Notes: generated by a model not told the origin, from the letters alone. DNA of 64,000 nucleotides from JBDXHU01 sp039989475 (GCA_039989475.1 JBDXHU010000010.1:310001-374000); one strand, 5' to 3'. Positions 18,114-28,205 are shown, counted from the stretch's first letter. Made by a program: numbers and translations.

Positions 18114-19495
18114 TGGCCACCGCAGAAAAACTGGGTTTCCAGGATGCGACCTTCCTGCGCATGGAGTCCCCGGCGCGGCCCTTCCATGTTGCTGGCTTGA
18201 TGATCCTCAGTGAGCCGACGTCCCTGCCGCGCGGTTTCTACCGCCGCCTGGCGCGCCAGTGTGGGCGACTCAATGAGTTGTGGCCGGTGTTCAACAAGAA
18301 GCTCAAGGATCCCTCATCACTGCGCAATCCGGCCTGGGTTCTCGCCGACGATTACGACCCGACCTACCATGTTTCGCATTATTCGCTGCCGGCGCCGGGA
18401 CGCATGGATGAACTGTTAACGCTGGTCTCCCGGGTGCATGAGCGCATGCTGGACCGCGATCGGCCGCTGTGGGAAATACACGTAATCGAGGGGCTGCCCG
18501 GGCGCCGCTTTGCGCTGTACTGCAAAGTGCATCACGCCCTGGTCGATGGGGTCGGTGCGTTGGGTATGGTCAATGCGCTGTTCAGTCATTCGCCGCAAGA
18601 TCGAATCGACTTCCGCAAGGCACAGCCCATTGCCCGCGAACATCACGAGCGTTTGAGCCTGGCGCGCCAATTTGACAATGTCAGCAGCGATCTTAAGAAG
18701 CATTATGCGGCGCTGCCACAAATGTCCGGGCTGCTCGCCAAAATGAGCCTGGATGCACTGCTCGGCAAGAAGGATGTGCCACCGTTGCCGTTTACCGCGC
18801 CGCGCACACTGTTCAATACCGATGTCGATGGGCGTCGAGAGATTATTATCAGCGAGCTGCCATTGGCGTCCTTGCGGAAATTGGCGAAGCACTATAAGTG
18901 TACGATCAATGACGTTCTGTTGGCGGTCTGTGGCGGCGCGCTGCGCGATTACCTGTGCAAGCACGATGCGCTGCCCAGGGCCAGTCTTGAGGTGGGTGTG
19001 CCCATGTCGATCAAGCGCAAGGGGGACAAGGATGGCAACCAGGTTGGTTTTATTATTTCCCAGCTGTTCACCGAGGAGTCCAGCCCGGTGCGCCGCCTGC
19101 AACGAATCATCAAGGTAATGAGCCAGGCCAAGGGCAATATGCGCGGGATGACGCGCACTGCCGCCCAGGACTTTACCAATGCCCTTATGATACCGACGCT
19201 GCTGCTGACCCTCACCGGCAATGCCAGTAAGTTCAAGCCGGCACTAAATGCCATTGTGTCCAATGTGCCGGGCTCCCGAGGGCGGCTGTACCTGGACGGC
19301 GCCGCGCTTGAAGCCATCTACCCGCTGTCGGTGATCACGGATGGCATGGGCATTAACATCACCGTGGTTGGTTATATGAAAAAGCTCTGTGTGGCGGTCA
19401 CCAGTTGCCCCACCCAGCAGCCCGATATCGGTGAGTTTGGCAAACTAATTAATCAAAATCTCCGTGCGCTGGAACAGGCCACGAGCAAGAGGTAA
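18113..19495 (+). CDS. Wax ester synthase / acyl-CoA:diacylglycerol acyltransferase (WS/DGAT)
   Basis: This 460-residue protein has the bacterial WS/DGAT signature: the condensation-type active-site motif HHALVDG at residues 140-146, the upstream RPLWE segment (about 117-121), INDVLLAVCGGALRDYL (about residue 262), and the later VSNVPGS stretch. Such enzymes join acyl-CoA to fatty alcohols or diacylglycerol to make storage lipids and act at the cytoplasmic face of the inner membrane. It is translationally coupled to DUF1329 and followed 4 bp later by a CoA hydrolase/transferase. That places acyl-CoA chemistry inside the transporter locus. Whether it makes a storage lipid or esterifies an exported or imported compound is unknown. 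Confidence 0.9.
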   Translation: MATAEKLGFQDATFLRMESPARPFHVAGLMILSEPTSLPRGFYRRLARQCGRLNELWPVFNKKLKDPSSLRNPAWVLADDYDPTYHVSHYSLPAPGRMDELLTLVSRVHERMLDRDRPLWEIHVIEGLPGRRFALYCKVHHALVDGVGALGMVNALFSHSPQDRIDFRKAQPIAREHHERLSLARQFDNVSSDLKKHYAALPQMSGLLAKMSLDALLGKKDVPPLPFTAPRTLFNTDVDGRREIIISELPLASLRKLAKHYKCTINDVLLAVCGGALRDYLCKHDALPRASLEVGVPMSIKRKGDKDGNQVGFIISQLFTEESSPVRRLQRIIKVMSQAKGNMRGMTRTAAQDFTNALMIPTLLLTLTGNASKFKPALNAIVSNVPGSRGRLYLDGAALEAIYPLSVITDGMGINITVVGYMKKLCVAVTSCPTQQPDIGEFGKLINQNLRALEQATSKR

Positions 19496-19499
19496 GGCA

Positions 19500-21401
19500 A
19501 TGACGGTACGTTATGACAGGCTGGAGCAGGCAGCCGACGCGATTATTGAGCAGACCGGCGGTGATGTCGTGCTGGGGATGCCCCTGGGCATGGGCAAACC
19601 CAATCCCCTGGCCAACGCACTTTATCGCAAGGCGGCGGCCGACCCGCGCATATCCCTGACTATCGCCACTGCCCTGTCGCTGGCCAGGCCGAGTGCGCCC
19701 GCCGGTCTGCAGCAGCGCTTCCTCGGTCCTTTTATCGAGCGGGTCTATGGCGATTATGAGGAGTTGGACTACCTGCATGCATCCCGGGCCGGGAAGCTGC
19801 CCGACAATATCCAGTTAATCGAATTTTTTGTACAACCGGCAGCGGAGCTGAATAACCCCGATGCGCAACAGAATTACATCAGCGCCAATTACACCCATGC
19901 TGCCGATGTCATGTTCCGGCGCGGAATTAACGTGTTGGCTCAGACCGTGGCCAGCCGCGGGGAGGGTGAGCAGGAGCAGCTAAGCCTTAGCTGCAACCCG
20001 GAGATGACCCTGGATATGGCGCCGCAAATCGCCGCAAAGAAGGCGGCCGGGGAAACGCTGATTACGGTGGGCCAGGTGCATTCTCAACTGCCGTTTATGC
20101 TCAATAGCGCAATTGTTCCGGCGGACAGTTTCGATATCCTCATCGAGGACCCTGCCTGTAATCACAAGCTCATCAGTACCCCCAATATGCCAGTGGGCAT
20201 GGCGGAGCATTTTATAGGTCTGGCGGCCAGCACCCTGGTCAAGGATGGCGGCACCTTGCAGATCGGTATTGGTGCCCTGGGTGACGCGGTAGCCGGTGCG
20301 GTACTTCTGCGCGAGCAGGACAATGCGACCTACCGCCAGCTGCTGGAAGAGTCGCAGCTGACTACCACTTATTTCGATGCCATCGAAGAGACCGGGCCGC
20401 TCGGGACCTTTGAAAAAGGGCTGTATGGTTGCAGCGAAATGTTCACCTATGGCCTGTTCCGATTGATGGAGGCCGGCGTCATTAAGCGTGAGGTGGCCGG
20501 CGCCAACGGCCAGCCAGTTTGCATGCATGGCGGATTCTTTCTCGGGCCTAACGCGTTCTACGATGGCCTGCGGGCGCTGCCCGAAGAACAGCTGGCACGC
20601 ATCGATATGACCAATATCAGCTTCGTCAACGCGCTGTACGGGCAGGAGGAGCTGAAGCGTGAGCAACGCGTTGACGGTCGCTTTATCAACACGGCGTTCA
20701 CGGTCACCATGCTGGGGGCTGGCGTGGCTGACCAGATAGAGGATGGTCGAATTCTAAGTGGTGTGGGTGGCCAGTATAACTTTGTCGCCCAGGCCCATGA
20801 GCTGGCAGGCGCGCGCTCGGTCCTGTTGGTGCGCGCAACCCGCAATAAAGGCGGCGAGACCACGTCCAATATTCTCTGGAATTACGGCCATACCACGATT
20901 CCACGACATCTGCGCGATATCGTTGTGACCGAGTACGGGATCGCCGATCTGCGTGGCAAGACCGACGCTGAGGTGATCATGGGGATGCTCAATATCTGCG
21001 ATTCCCGTTTTCAGCAGCAATTGATGGATACCGCCAAGTCAGTCGGTAAGCTGCCCATGGATTACGAAGTGCCACGAGCCTATATCAACAACACACCAGC
21101 CAGACTGCAGACAATATATATGCAGCACAAGCCCAATGGCCTGTTTCCCGAGTTCCCGCTGGGCAGTGACTTCACCTATGTTGAAGAAATGTTGATCAAG
21201 GCCCTGGGCTGGCTAAAATCGCATATCAAGCCGCGCGCCCTGATGGAGCTGGCTCGCAGCGGCCCGGTAGCCGCAGCGACCGAGCAACACTTTATGCCAC
21301 ACCTGGAGCGGATGGGTTATGCTAAAGCGTCTACACTGAAGGACAAGCTATACCGGCAATTGCTTTTGAAAGCGCTGGAGGCGACGGGCGACCAGGTCTG
21401 A
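19500..21401 (+). CDS. Acetyl-CoA hydrolase/transferase family protein
   Basis: I chose the ATG at 19500, preceded by a strong ribosome site (AGAGGTAAGG), giving 633 residues. The C-terminal half carries the family signature, including GVGGQYNFVAQAHELAGARS, the NYGHTTIPRHLRDIVVTEYG region and GIADLRGKTDAEVI. Enzymes of this class move CoA between short-chain acyl groups or hydrolyse acyl-CoA. It is longer than the usual 430-500 residues. The extra length lies partly in the N-terminal half and in a C-terminal tail of about 80 residues after AYINNTPARL, with no GNAT domain visible. It is the last gene of the first set; about 100 bp separate it from the second set. Confidence 0.85.
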   Translation: MTVRYDRLEQAADAIIEQTGGDVVLGMPLGMGKPNPLANALYRKAAADPRISLTIATALSLARPSAPAGLQQRFLGPFIERVYGDYEELDYLHASRAGKLPDNIQLIEFFVQPAAELNNPDAQQNYISANYTHAADVMFRRGINVLAQTVASRGEGEQEQLSLSCNPEMTLDMAPQIAAKKAAGETLITVGQVHSQLPFMLNSAIVPADSFDILIEDPACNHKLISTPNMPVGMAEHFIGLAASTLVKDGGTLQIGIGALGDAVAGAVLLREQDNATYRQLLEESQLTTTYFDAIEETGPLGTFEKGLYGCSEMFTYGLFRLMEAGVIKREVAGANGQPVCMHGGFFLGPNAFYDGLRALPEEQLARIDMTNISFVNALYGQEELKREQRVDGRFINTAFTVTMLGAGVADQIEDGRILSGVGGQYNFVAQAHELAGARSVLLVRATRNKGGETTSNILWNYGHTTIPRHLRDIVVTEYGIADLRGKTDAEVIMGMLNICDSRFQQQLMDTAKSVGKLPMDYEVPRAYINNTPARLQTIYMQHKPNGLFPEFPLGSDFTYVEEMLIKALGWLKSHIKPRALMELARSGPVAAATEQHFMPHLERMGYAKASTLKDKLYRQLLLKALEATGDQV

Positions 21402-21427
21402 TAGCGGCTATCCAGTCAATAATTGAT

Positions 21428-21455
21428 TTGCCACAAGTCTTGTCGCCGCAATACT
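21428..21455 (+). promoter_or_regulatory. Candidate promoter with internal palindrome before DUF1302 set 2
   Basis: TTGCCA (21428-21433), a 16-bp spacer and AATACT (21450-21455) form a plausible sigma-70 promoter. An inverted repeat ACAAG-T-CTTGT (21433-21443) fills the spacer, a typical operator position. It lies 45 bp upstream of the DUF1302 start, in the gap between the two gene sets. Confidence 0.35.
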
Positions 21456-21500
21456 ACCTAAGATGCGAGCCTGACAAGAACAATTACATGGGGTCTTAAA

Positions 21501-23318
21501 ATGCGTTATTTCCAATCCTCAGCGCTGCTGACAGCGGCGTTCTCACTCTGCGCGGCGCTGCCTGCGCAGGCAGTAAAATTCAATTGGGGTGAGATCGACG
21601 GTTCTTTCACGTCCACCCTGTCTGCCGGTGCCAGCTGGCGCATGGAGGATGCGGATAAGGACTTCCTGAGCCCGGGCAACTCGAATGGCAAGGGCAGGGC
21701 CTCTTCCAGCACCACCGATGATGGCAACCTGAACTTCGACAAGAACGATATGTACTCCCTGCAACTCAAGGGTCTGCACGATCTTGAGCTCAATTATGGA
21801 AACATTGGTTTCTTTACCCGGGTGAAGTACTGGTATGACTACCAGCTGGATGACAACAACGTCGACCACGGCCACGTGCCGAATAACTATGATGCCGGTG
21901 AGCAGCTCAAGGTAGGGGACTTCGAGGATCTGGCCCAGGATTCAGGTTTCGAGTTTCTCGACTACTACCTCTATGCCAATACCGATATTGGCAATATGCC
22001 GGTAGAGATGCGCGCCGGTAATATGGTGCTGAGTTGGGGTGAGAGCACCTTTATCCAGAACAGCATCAATGTGATTAACCCCTTCGACGTGACGGCGCTG
22101 CGCAAGCCCGGCTCAGAAATCAAGGAAGCCCTGCTGCCGACCGGTATGGTCTACACCAATATAGGCCTGACCGGCGACCTGTCGCTGGAAATGTTCTACC
22201 AGTACGAGTGGAACAAGACCATTATTGATGAGTGCGGCACCTACTGGAACGCCGCCGACGTCTATGGTGGTGGCTGTAACAAGCTCACGGTCAGCACCGA
22301 TGACCCCGATGGGCAGCAGCTCGTTGATGGTAATTATCTGGACCGCGCACCGGACGACAATGCCTCTTCCAGCGGCCAGTGGGGTATTTCCGCACGTTAT
22401 TTTGTGGAGGCACTTAACGGCACGGAATTCGGCCTCTATTACGTCAACCTTCACAGCCGTACGCCGATTCTCAGTGGCATCAATCCTGTCGAGAACTTCG
22501 GCCAGCCTTTCCTGTTTGGCGCAGAGCCCCTGTACAATTTTGAGTTCCCGGAAGACATAGACGTCTATGCCGTCAGCTTCGCCACCAATATCGGTCAGTG
22601 GGCGGTATCGGGTGAGGTCAGCCATCGACCGGATATGCCGCTGCAAATCAACACGGTAGAGCTGGTGCAGGCGCTGGCGCTGGGCAATTTTGCCGAGTGG
22701 TCACGCATGTTGCCGCGCTCCCAGGCGGCAGGACCGGGCGGTAAGGTCCGCGGTTACGACGAGGTGGAATATACCCAGGCCCAGTTTACCTTCATTAATT
22801 TCTTCGACCGGGTGCTGGGTGCCAGTCGTCTCAACTTCGCTGCAGAAATCGGCGGAGCCTGGGTCAACGACATGGATAACGACCAGAACTACGGTCGTTC
22901 CGCCACCTTTGGCATCGGCAACTTCCAGTCTTTCACCAGTGGTATCTTCGGTGTGCCGATAACGTGTGAGGGCACGACGCCGCTGGGCGTGGCCCCCAAT
23001 TCGCAGGGTAAGAATTGCACCAACGACGGTTTCACCGATGACTTCTCCTGGGGCTACCGGGTGCGAGCCAGCCTCGAATACCCGAGCGTGATAGCCGGCA
23101 TTAACTTTACGCCCAATATGGCCTGGTCACATGATGTCGACGGTTATTCGCCCGCCCCCAACTTCGTTGAGGACCGCATGGCCCTGAGCCTGGGCGTAAC
23201 AGCGGATTACCTGACCAAGTACAAGGCCGATCTTTCCTATACCTCTTTCTTCAACGCCGACTACAATGAACTGCAAGACCGCGACTTTCTCTCACTCAGC
23301 TTTTCAGTGGCATTCTGA
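21501..23318 (+). CDS. DUF1302 outer-membrane-like protein (set 2)
   Basis: This 605-residue protein has a signal peptide cut at about residue 24 (AQA-VKFNWGEIDGSF). It shows the same landmarks as the set 1 protein: RAGNMVLSWGESTFIQNSIN, LLPTGMVYTNIGLTG, SSGQWGISARYF, and a barrel-like C-terminus ending SFSVAF with a terminal phenylalanine. It is about 54 residues longer than its paralogue, mainly through extra loops (including a cysteine-containing loop near residue 490). It opens the second set and is followed by the DUF1329 gene after 39 bp with a good ribosome site (CAGGAG). Confidence 0.87.
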   Translation: MRYFQSSALLTAAFSLCAALPAQAVKFNWGEIDGSFTSTLSAGASWRMEDADKDFLSPGNSNGKGRASSSTTDDGNLNFDKNDMYSLQLKGLHDLELNYGNIGFFTRVKYWYDYQLDDNNVDHGHVPNNYDAGEQLKVGDFEDLAQDSGFEFLDYYLYANTDIGNMPVEMRAGNMVLSWGESTFIQNSINVINPFDVTALRKPGSEIKEALLPTGMVYTNIGLTGDLSLEMFYQYEWNKTIIDECGTYWNAADVYGGGCNKLTVSTDDPDGQQLVDGNYLDRAPDDNASSSGQWGISARYFVEALNGTEFGLYYVNLHSRTPILSGINPVENFGQPFLFGAEPLYNFEFPEDIDVYAVSFATNIGQWAVSGEVSHRPDMPLQINTVELVQALALGNFAEWSRMLPRSQAAGPGGKVRGYDEVEYTQAQFTFINFFDRVLGASRLNFAAEIGGAWVNDMDNDQNYGRSATFGIGNFQSFTSGIFGVPITCEGTTPLGVAPNSQGKNCTNDGFTDDFSWGYRVRASLEYPSVIAGINFTPNMAWSHDVDGYSPAPNFVEDRMALSLGVTADYLTKYKADLSYTSFFNADYNELQDRDFLSLSFSVAF

Positions 23319-23357
23319 TCGGGCTTTGTTGAAAGAATAATAATCAGGAGAACAATA

Positions 23358-24740
23358 ATGCTGTGCAAACCAAGCTTTACCCCCGGACTACTGGCTGCCT
23401 GCGTGGCCGCTGCACTTACCCTGGTCGCGCCAGTCGCCACCGCCGCCATCACCGCTGAGCAGGCGGCAACGCTTGGTGGTGATACGCTGACCCCGGTAGG
23501 CGCCGAACGTGCCGGCAATGCCGATGGCTCGATCCCGGCCTGGACCGGTGGTATTCAGGAGCCGCCGGCGGCTTACAAGCCCGGCGAAAAGCTGGTCAAT
23601 CCTTTTGCCGATGACAAGCCGCTGTATACGATAACGGCAGCCAATGCTGAGCAGTACGCGGAGTTGCTGTCACCGGGGCAATTGGCCCTGCTTAAACGCT
23701 ATCCCGATACTTTCAAGATGCCGGTATACCCAAGCCGGCGCAGTGCGGCCCTGCCTGACGAGGAGTATGCCCTGATCAAGGAGGGTGCTACCAATACCTC
23801 CATGGTTGAGGGCGGCAATGGCCTGGTCAATTTCAAAGCCAATGTGCCCTTCCCCATCCCCGGCAATGGTCTGGAAATCATCTGGAATCACATTACCCGC
23901 TACCGTACAGCGCTGGCATTCCAGCGCCGCTATACCCAGATCCCGGTGCAAACCAACGGCAACTTCTCGCCGGTACTTTTCGAAGAAGAGGCTATTTTTG
24001 CCAGCCGGGTGCCGGATAACCCCTACCCGAATCGCCTGTTCGTGTTCCTGCAACGCATCCTCGCGCCAGCGCGACTGGAAGGTGATGTACTGCTGGTGCA
24101 CGAGAATATTGACCAGATTTCGGAGCCGCGTTCAGCCTGGCTTTACAATGCGGGTCAGCGGCGCGTGCGACGCGCCCCCAATATTGCCTACGATGGCCCT
24201 GGCACCGCCTCCGACGGTTTGCGCACAGCGGATGACCTCGACCTGTTCAATGGCGCCCCGGATCGCTACAACTGGGAGTTGGTGGGCAAGCGCGAATTGT
24301 TGATTCCCTACAACAGCTACGATCTGATGAGTGGAGACCTAAAGTACTCCGATATCATCAGTCCAAATCATATGAATCCAGCGCACACCCGCTACGAGAA
24401 GCACCGGGTCTGGGTGGTTGACTCCAAACTCAAGGAGGGCTCCAGGCACATCTACGCCCGGCGCACCTACTACGTGGACGAGGATACCTGGCAGATCGGA
24501 ATCATTGACATCTACGACGGTCGCGGCGAGCTGTGGAAGGTTAAAGAGGGGCACCCGATCTCTCATTACCAGGTCAAGATACCCTGGCTGGCGGCCGAGA
24601 GCCTGCATGACCTGATCTCCGGGCGCTACCTGGTTATCGGTCTGGATAACGAAGAGAAGGGATATACCTATGACTTCGACTTCGAAACCAGCTTTGACAG
24701 CTTCACGCCCCAGGCCTTGCGCCGGGCCGGTCGTCGTTAG
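23358..24740 (+). CDS. DUF1329 outer-membrane lipoprotein-sorting-like protein (set 2)
   Basis: The 460-residue protein has a signal peptide (cut near TAA-ITAEQAA) followed by the family N-terminal motif LGGDTLTPVGAERAGNADGS. The middle motif is WLYNAGQRRVRRAPNIAYDG and the C-terminal motifs are RRTYYVDEDTWQIG and YDGRGELWKVKEGH. It is close in length and design to the set 1 paralogue at 16737. I infer a periplasmic carrier working with the DUF1302 partner. Its TAG stop shares its G with the GTG start of the next gene. Confidence 0.88.
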   Translation: MLCKPSFTPGLLAACVAAALTLVAPVATAAITAEQAATLGGDTLTPVGAERAGNADGSIPAWTGGIQEPPAAYKPGEKLVNPFADDKPLYTITAANAEQYAELLSPGQLALLKRYPDTFKMPVYPSRRSAALPDEEYALIKEGATNTSMVEGGNGLVNFKANVPFPIPGNGLEIIWNHITRYRTALAFQRRYTQIPVQTNGNFSPVLFEEEAIFASRVPDNPYPNRLFVFLQRILAPARLEGDVLLVHENIDQISEPRSAWLYNAGQRRVRRAPNIAYDGPGTASDGLRTADDLDLFNGAPDRYNWELVGKRELLIPYNSYDLMSGDLKYSDIISPNHMNPAHTRYEKHRVWVVDSKLKEGSRHIYARRTYYVDEDTWQIGIIDIYDGRGELWKVKEGHPISHYQVKIPWLAAESLHDLISGRYLVIGLDNEEKGYTYDFDFETSFDSFTPQALRRAGRR

Positions 24741-25852
24741 TGCAACGACTGCTGCTACTGCTCTGTCTGTGCTCGGTCGGCGCCTATAGCGCCGACTATG
24801 CTTCCCTGCCGGCGCTACCGAGTGGCTTGATTCAGGAGGCGCGCCTGCTGGATATGGAGCGGGCTGGTGAGCGCCTGGTCGCCGTGGGAGAGCGCGGCCT
24901 GATTGCCTATTCCGATGATGAGGGCGCGTCCTGGAAGCAAGCCAGGGTGCCGTCCAGCGAAACCCTGACGGCGGTAAGTTTCCCCACTGCCGAGCACGGC
25001 TGGGCGGTTGGTCATGGTGGTGTGATTCTGCACAGTGGCGATGCCGGCAGTAGCTGGCAATTGCAGTTTGACGGCAACGATGCCAACCGGCAGAAACTGG
25101 ATTACGTCACTGACATGGTTATGACGCTTGAGCAGGCGCTTGAGCAGGCGCCGGCAGAGACGGTGGCTGACCTTGAATACGAGTTGGAAGAGGCACAATT
25201 TGCTGTCGAAGATGCTGAGCTTGCGGTGGCAACCGGGCCGGCTGATCCCTTTCTGGATGTCTGGTTCGCCAATGCCGAGCAGGGCCTCGCAGTCGGCGCT
25301 TACGGCATGATTTACAGTACCGATAACGGCGGTTTGCAATGGCGCCTGGCAATGGCCGGGATTGAAAACCTTGAGGGTTATCACTACTACAGCCTGGCTG
25401 CCAGTGATACGGGGCAACTGTATCTCAGCGGTGAGGCAGGCCTCCTGTATCGTTCCGATGACGGTGGTGAGGTGTGGCAGCGTTTGCCACTGGACTACGA
25501 TGGCAGTTTGTTCGGCGTCCTGGTTGCTGTCGACGGCACGGTCGTTACCTTTGGGCTGCGCGGCAACATTTTCTACAGCACGGATAGCGGCAATAGCTGG
25601 AGCGAAGCAGCACTGCCGGACGCGCCCGGTCTCAGTTTCTACGGTGGCAAGCGACTGCCAGATGGCAAGCTGGTGCTGGTGGGTACTGGCGGCGTGATGG
25701 CCAGCAGTAGTGACCAGGGCCTCAGTTTTGTTGCAGATATTCAAAGCTCCCGCAGCACTTTCTCATCGGTCGAAGCGATTGGCGATGATCTGCTGCTTGG
25801 TGGCGTGGACGGCCTGGTCCACATAACAGCAGCCAGGAGGCAGCGCCCATGA
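24740..25852 (+). CDS. YCF48-type beta-propeller protein (set 2)
   Basis: The GTG at 24740 overlaps the previous stop by one base and gives 370 residues. There is a short signal peptide (cut about residue 17) and Asp-box blades (SDDEGASW, SGDAGSSW, STDNGGLQW, SDDGGEVW, STDSGNSW). As in the set 1 paralogue, a helical acidic hairpin (about residues 113-165) interrupts the propeller after the second or third blade. It lies immediately before the MMPL gene with an ATGA overlap, the same adjacency as in set 1. This conserved coupling suggests that the propeller and the transporter form a complex. Confidence 0.86.
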   Translation: MQRLLLLLCLCSVGAYSADYASLPALPSGLIQEARLLDMERAGERLVAVGERGLIAYSDDEGASWKQARVPSSETLTAVSFPTAEHGWAVGHGGVILHSGDAGSSWQLQFDGNDANRQKLDYVTDMVMTLEQALEQAPAETVADLEYELEEAQFAVEDAELAVATGPADPFLDVWFANAEQGLAVGAYGMIYSTDNGGLQWRLAMAGIENLEGYHYYSLAASDTGQLYLSGEAGLLYRSDDGGEVWQRLPLDYDGSLFGVLVAVDGTVVTFGLRGNIFYSTDSGNSWSEAALPDAPGLSFYGGKRLPDGKLVLVGTGGVMASSSDQGLSFVADIQSSRSTFSSVEAIGDDLLLGGVDGLVHITAARRQRP

Positions 25853-28203
25853 GCAATGCGGAAGCCCTGCAAGTAGAGGCGGCTGACGGTCGCCTGCGTC
25901 CCGCCCTGGGACAGTTACTGATCAACACGCGGGTCCTGTTGCTGCTGCTGTTTATCGGTCTCACCGTGTTCTTTGCCATGCAGGCTTCGAAGCTGCGCCC
26001 GGATGCGAGCTTCGAGAAGATGATTCCCATCTCGCACTCTTACATTGTCAATTTCCTGGCCAACCGGGCGGATCTTTCCGGTCTTGGCAACTCCGTGCGT
26101 ATTATTATTGAGACCACCGAGGGCGATATTTTTACCGCCGAGTTCCAGGAGACCCTGCGCGTAATCACCGACGAGGTGTTCTACGTTAATGGAGTGGACC
26201 GCGCCGGTCTGCAGTCGCTGTGGACGCCGAATGTGCGTTGGCAGGAGGTTACCGAGGAAGGCTTTGTAGGCGGTTCGGTAATTCCGGACGACTACGACGG
26301 CAGCCCACGCACCCTGCGGCAGTTGCGTACCAATACTCTCAAGTCAGGCCAGATTGGCCGCCTGGTGTCCAACAATTTTAAATCCGCGACCATTTTGGCG
26401 CCACTGGTTGAAGCTGATGCTGAAACCGGTGAGAAACTCGACTACCAGGCGCTGTCGCGCGACCTGGAAACCCTGATTCGTGACAAATACCAGCGCGATG
26501 ATCTGCGAGTTCATATCACCGGCTTTGCCAAGCTGGTCGGCGACCTGATCGATGGTGCCGCCCTGGTCGGCGCATTCTTTGGTATCGCCTTCGTTATCAC
26601 GGCAATCATGCTCTACATCTATTGCCGCTGCCAGTGGTGCACTCTGGGGCCCCTGCTGTGCTCCACGGTGGCGGTTATCTGGCAGTTGGGACTGTTACGC
26701 ACCATGGGCCTGGGCCTGGACCCTTACAGTATGTTGGTGCCCTTTTTGGTGTTCGCGGTGGGTATCAGTCACTCGGTGCAGATCATCAATCGTTTTTCCC
26801 ATTTCTGTCACAGCGGCGTCGATAACCAGCAATCGGCCAGGCTTTCCTTTATCCGCCTGTGTAAGCCGGGATTTGTTGCCCTGCTCAGCGATGGAGTTGG
26901 ATTCCTCACCCTGCGGGTGATCGATATCCCCGTCATTCAGGAACTGGCGCTGGTCGCCAGCACCGGCATCGCAGTGCTGGTGCTTACCAACCTGATACTG
27001 TTGCCCATCGTACTGTCCTATACGGGTATCAGTCATCGCTGTCGCTGCTACCGGGACATTAAGTCCAAGAGCTTGTATTCACATTGGCGCGCCATGTCGA
27101 ATATGACGCAGCGGCGCCCGGCAATGATTGTGATCGGCATTGCTGCGGTGTTGTTCGCCGCTGGCATCTACCTGGGCCAGCAGCAGAAAATTGGCGACCT
27201 GGATCCGGGTGCGCCCGAGCTGCGCGCCGATTCGCGCTATAACCTGGACAATGCCTTCCTGACGGAGAACTATTCAACCAGTACCGACGTGTTCGTGGTG
27301 ATGGTGCGCACCGAATCCCAGCAGTGTGGCTCCTATGCGACGATATCCGCTATCGATTACTTCCAGGGTGTCATGGGTGCGGTACCCGGGGTGCAGTCGG
27401 TGATGTCCCTGGTAGATGTTTCCAAGCTGGTTATCATGGGCATGAACGAGGGCAGCCCCAAATGGCATGCCATCAGCCGCAACAAGTATATTCTCAACAA
27501 CAGCCTGAGCCGCGTTCCAAGCAGCCTGCTTAACACGGACTGCTCGATGGTGCCGGTCATTCTGTTCCTGGAAGATCACAAGGCCGATACGCTCGATGGA
27601 GTGGTGCTGGCGGTTGAAGCCTTTGCCAGTGAGCACAACAATGACCAGATTCGCTTCATGCTGGCGGCGGGTAACGCGGGTGTCGAGGCGGCGACCAATA
27701 TCGTTATTCGCCAGGCGCAGTGGAAAATGCTGGCCTGGGTCTACGGCGTGGTCATCGTTCTGTGCCTGATAACCTTCCGCTCTCTCAGTGCCACGGCCTG
27801 TATTATCATTCCCCTGATGTTGACCTCGGTACTGGGGCAGGGCCTGATGGCGCTGCTGGGTATAGGGGTGAAGGTCGCAACGCTGCCGGTGATCGCGCTG
27901 GGCGTGGGCATTGGTGTCGATTACGGTATCTATATTTACAGTGCACTTGAGCAGGCCTTGCGCGAGCGGGTCAGTTTGCAGGAAGCCTATTTCCGGGCAC
28001 TCAAGACCAGCGGCACCGCCGTGGCCTTCACTGGCTTGACCCTGGCAGTTGGCGTGGGCACCTGGATTTATTCCCCCATCAAGTTCCAGGGTGACATGGG
28101 TCTTATGCTGACTTTCATGTTCTTCTGGAATATGATCGGCGCGCTGTTCTTCCTGCCAGCGCTGGCCTGGTTATTCGGTATCGACCGCAAATTCAGCCAG
28201 TAG
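25849..28203 (+). CDS. MMPL/RND-family transporter (set 2)
   Basis: The protein has 784 residues, exactly as long as its paralogue at 12717. It shares with it the periplasmic opening SFEKMIPISHSYIV, the AKLVGDLIDG segment before the first helix bundle, GDLDPGAPELRADSRYNLD in the second loop, GNAGVEAATN, and VIALGVGIGVDYGIYIYSAL in the second bundle. It is predicted to export or move hydrophobic molecules across the inner membrane using proton motive force. The substrate is unknown. It is the last gene of set 2 and is followed by a stem-loop. Confidence 0.88.
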   Translation: MSNAEALQVEAADGRLRPALGQLLINTRVLLLLLFIGLTVFFAMQASKLRPDASFEKMIPISHSYIVNFLANRADLSGLGNSVRIIIETTEGDIFTAEFQETLRVITDEVFYVNGVDRAGLQSLWTPNVRWQEVTEEGFVGGSVIPDDYDGSPRTLRQLRTNTLKSGQIGRLVSNNFKSATILAPLVEADAETGEKLDYQALSRDLETLIRDKYQRDDLRVHITGFAKLVGDLIDGAALVGAFFGIAFVITAIMLYIYCRCQWCTLGPLLCSTVAVIWQLGLLRTMGLGLDPYSMLVPFLVFAVGISHSVQIINRFSHFCHSGVDNQQSARLSFIRLCKPGFVALLSDGVGFLTLRVIDIPVIQELALVASTGIAVLVLTNLILLPIVLSYTGISHRCRCYRDIKSKSLYSHWRAMSNMTQRRPAMIVIGIAAVLFAAGIYLGQQQKIGDLDPGAPELRADSRYNLDNAFLTENYSTSTDVFVVMVRTESQQCGSYATISAIDYFQGVMGAVPGVQSVMSLVDVSKLVIMGMNEGSPKWHAISRNKYILNNSLSRVPSSLLNTDCSMVPVILFLEDHKADTLDGVVLAVEAFASEHNNDQIRFMLAAGNAGVEAATNIVIRQAQWKMLAWVYGVVIVLCLITFRSLSATACIIIPLMLTSVLGQGLMALLGIGVKVATLPVIALGVGIGVDYGIYIYSALEQALRERVSLQEAYFRALKTSGTAVAFTGLTLAVGVGTWIYSPIKFQGDMGLMLTFMFFWNMIGALFFLPALAWLFGIDRKFSQ

Positions 28204-28205
28204 TC

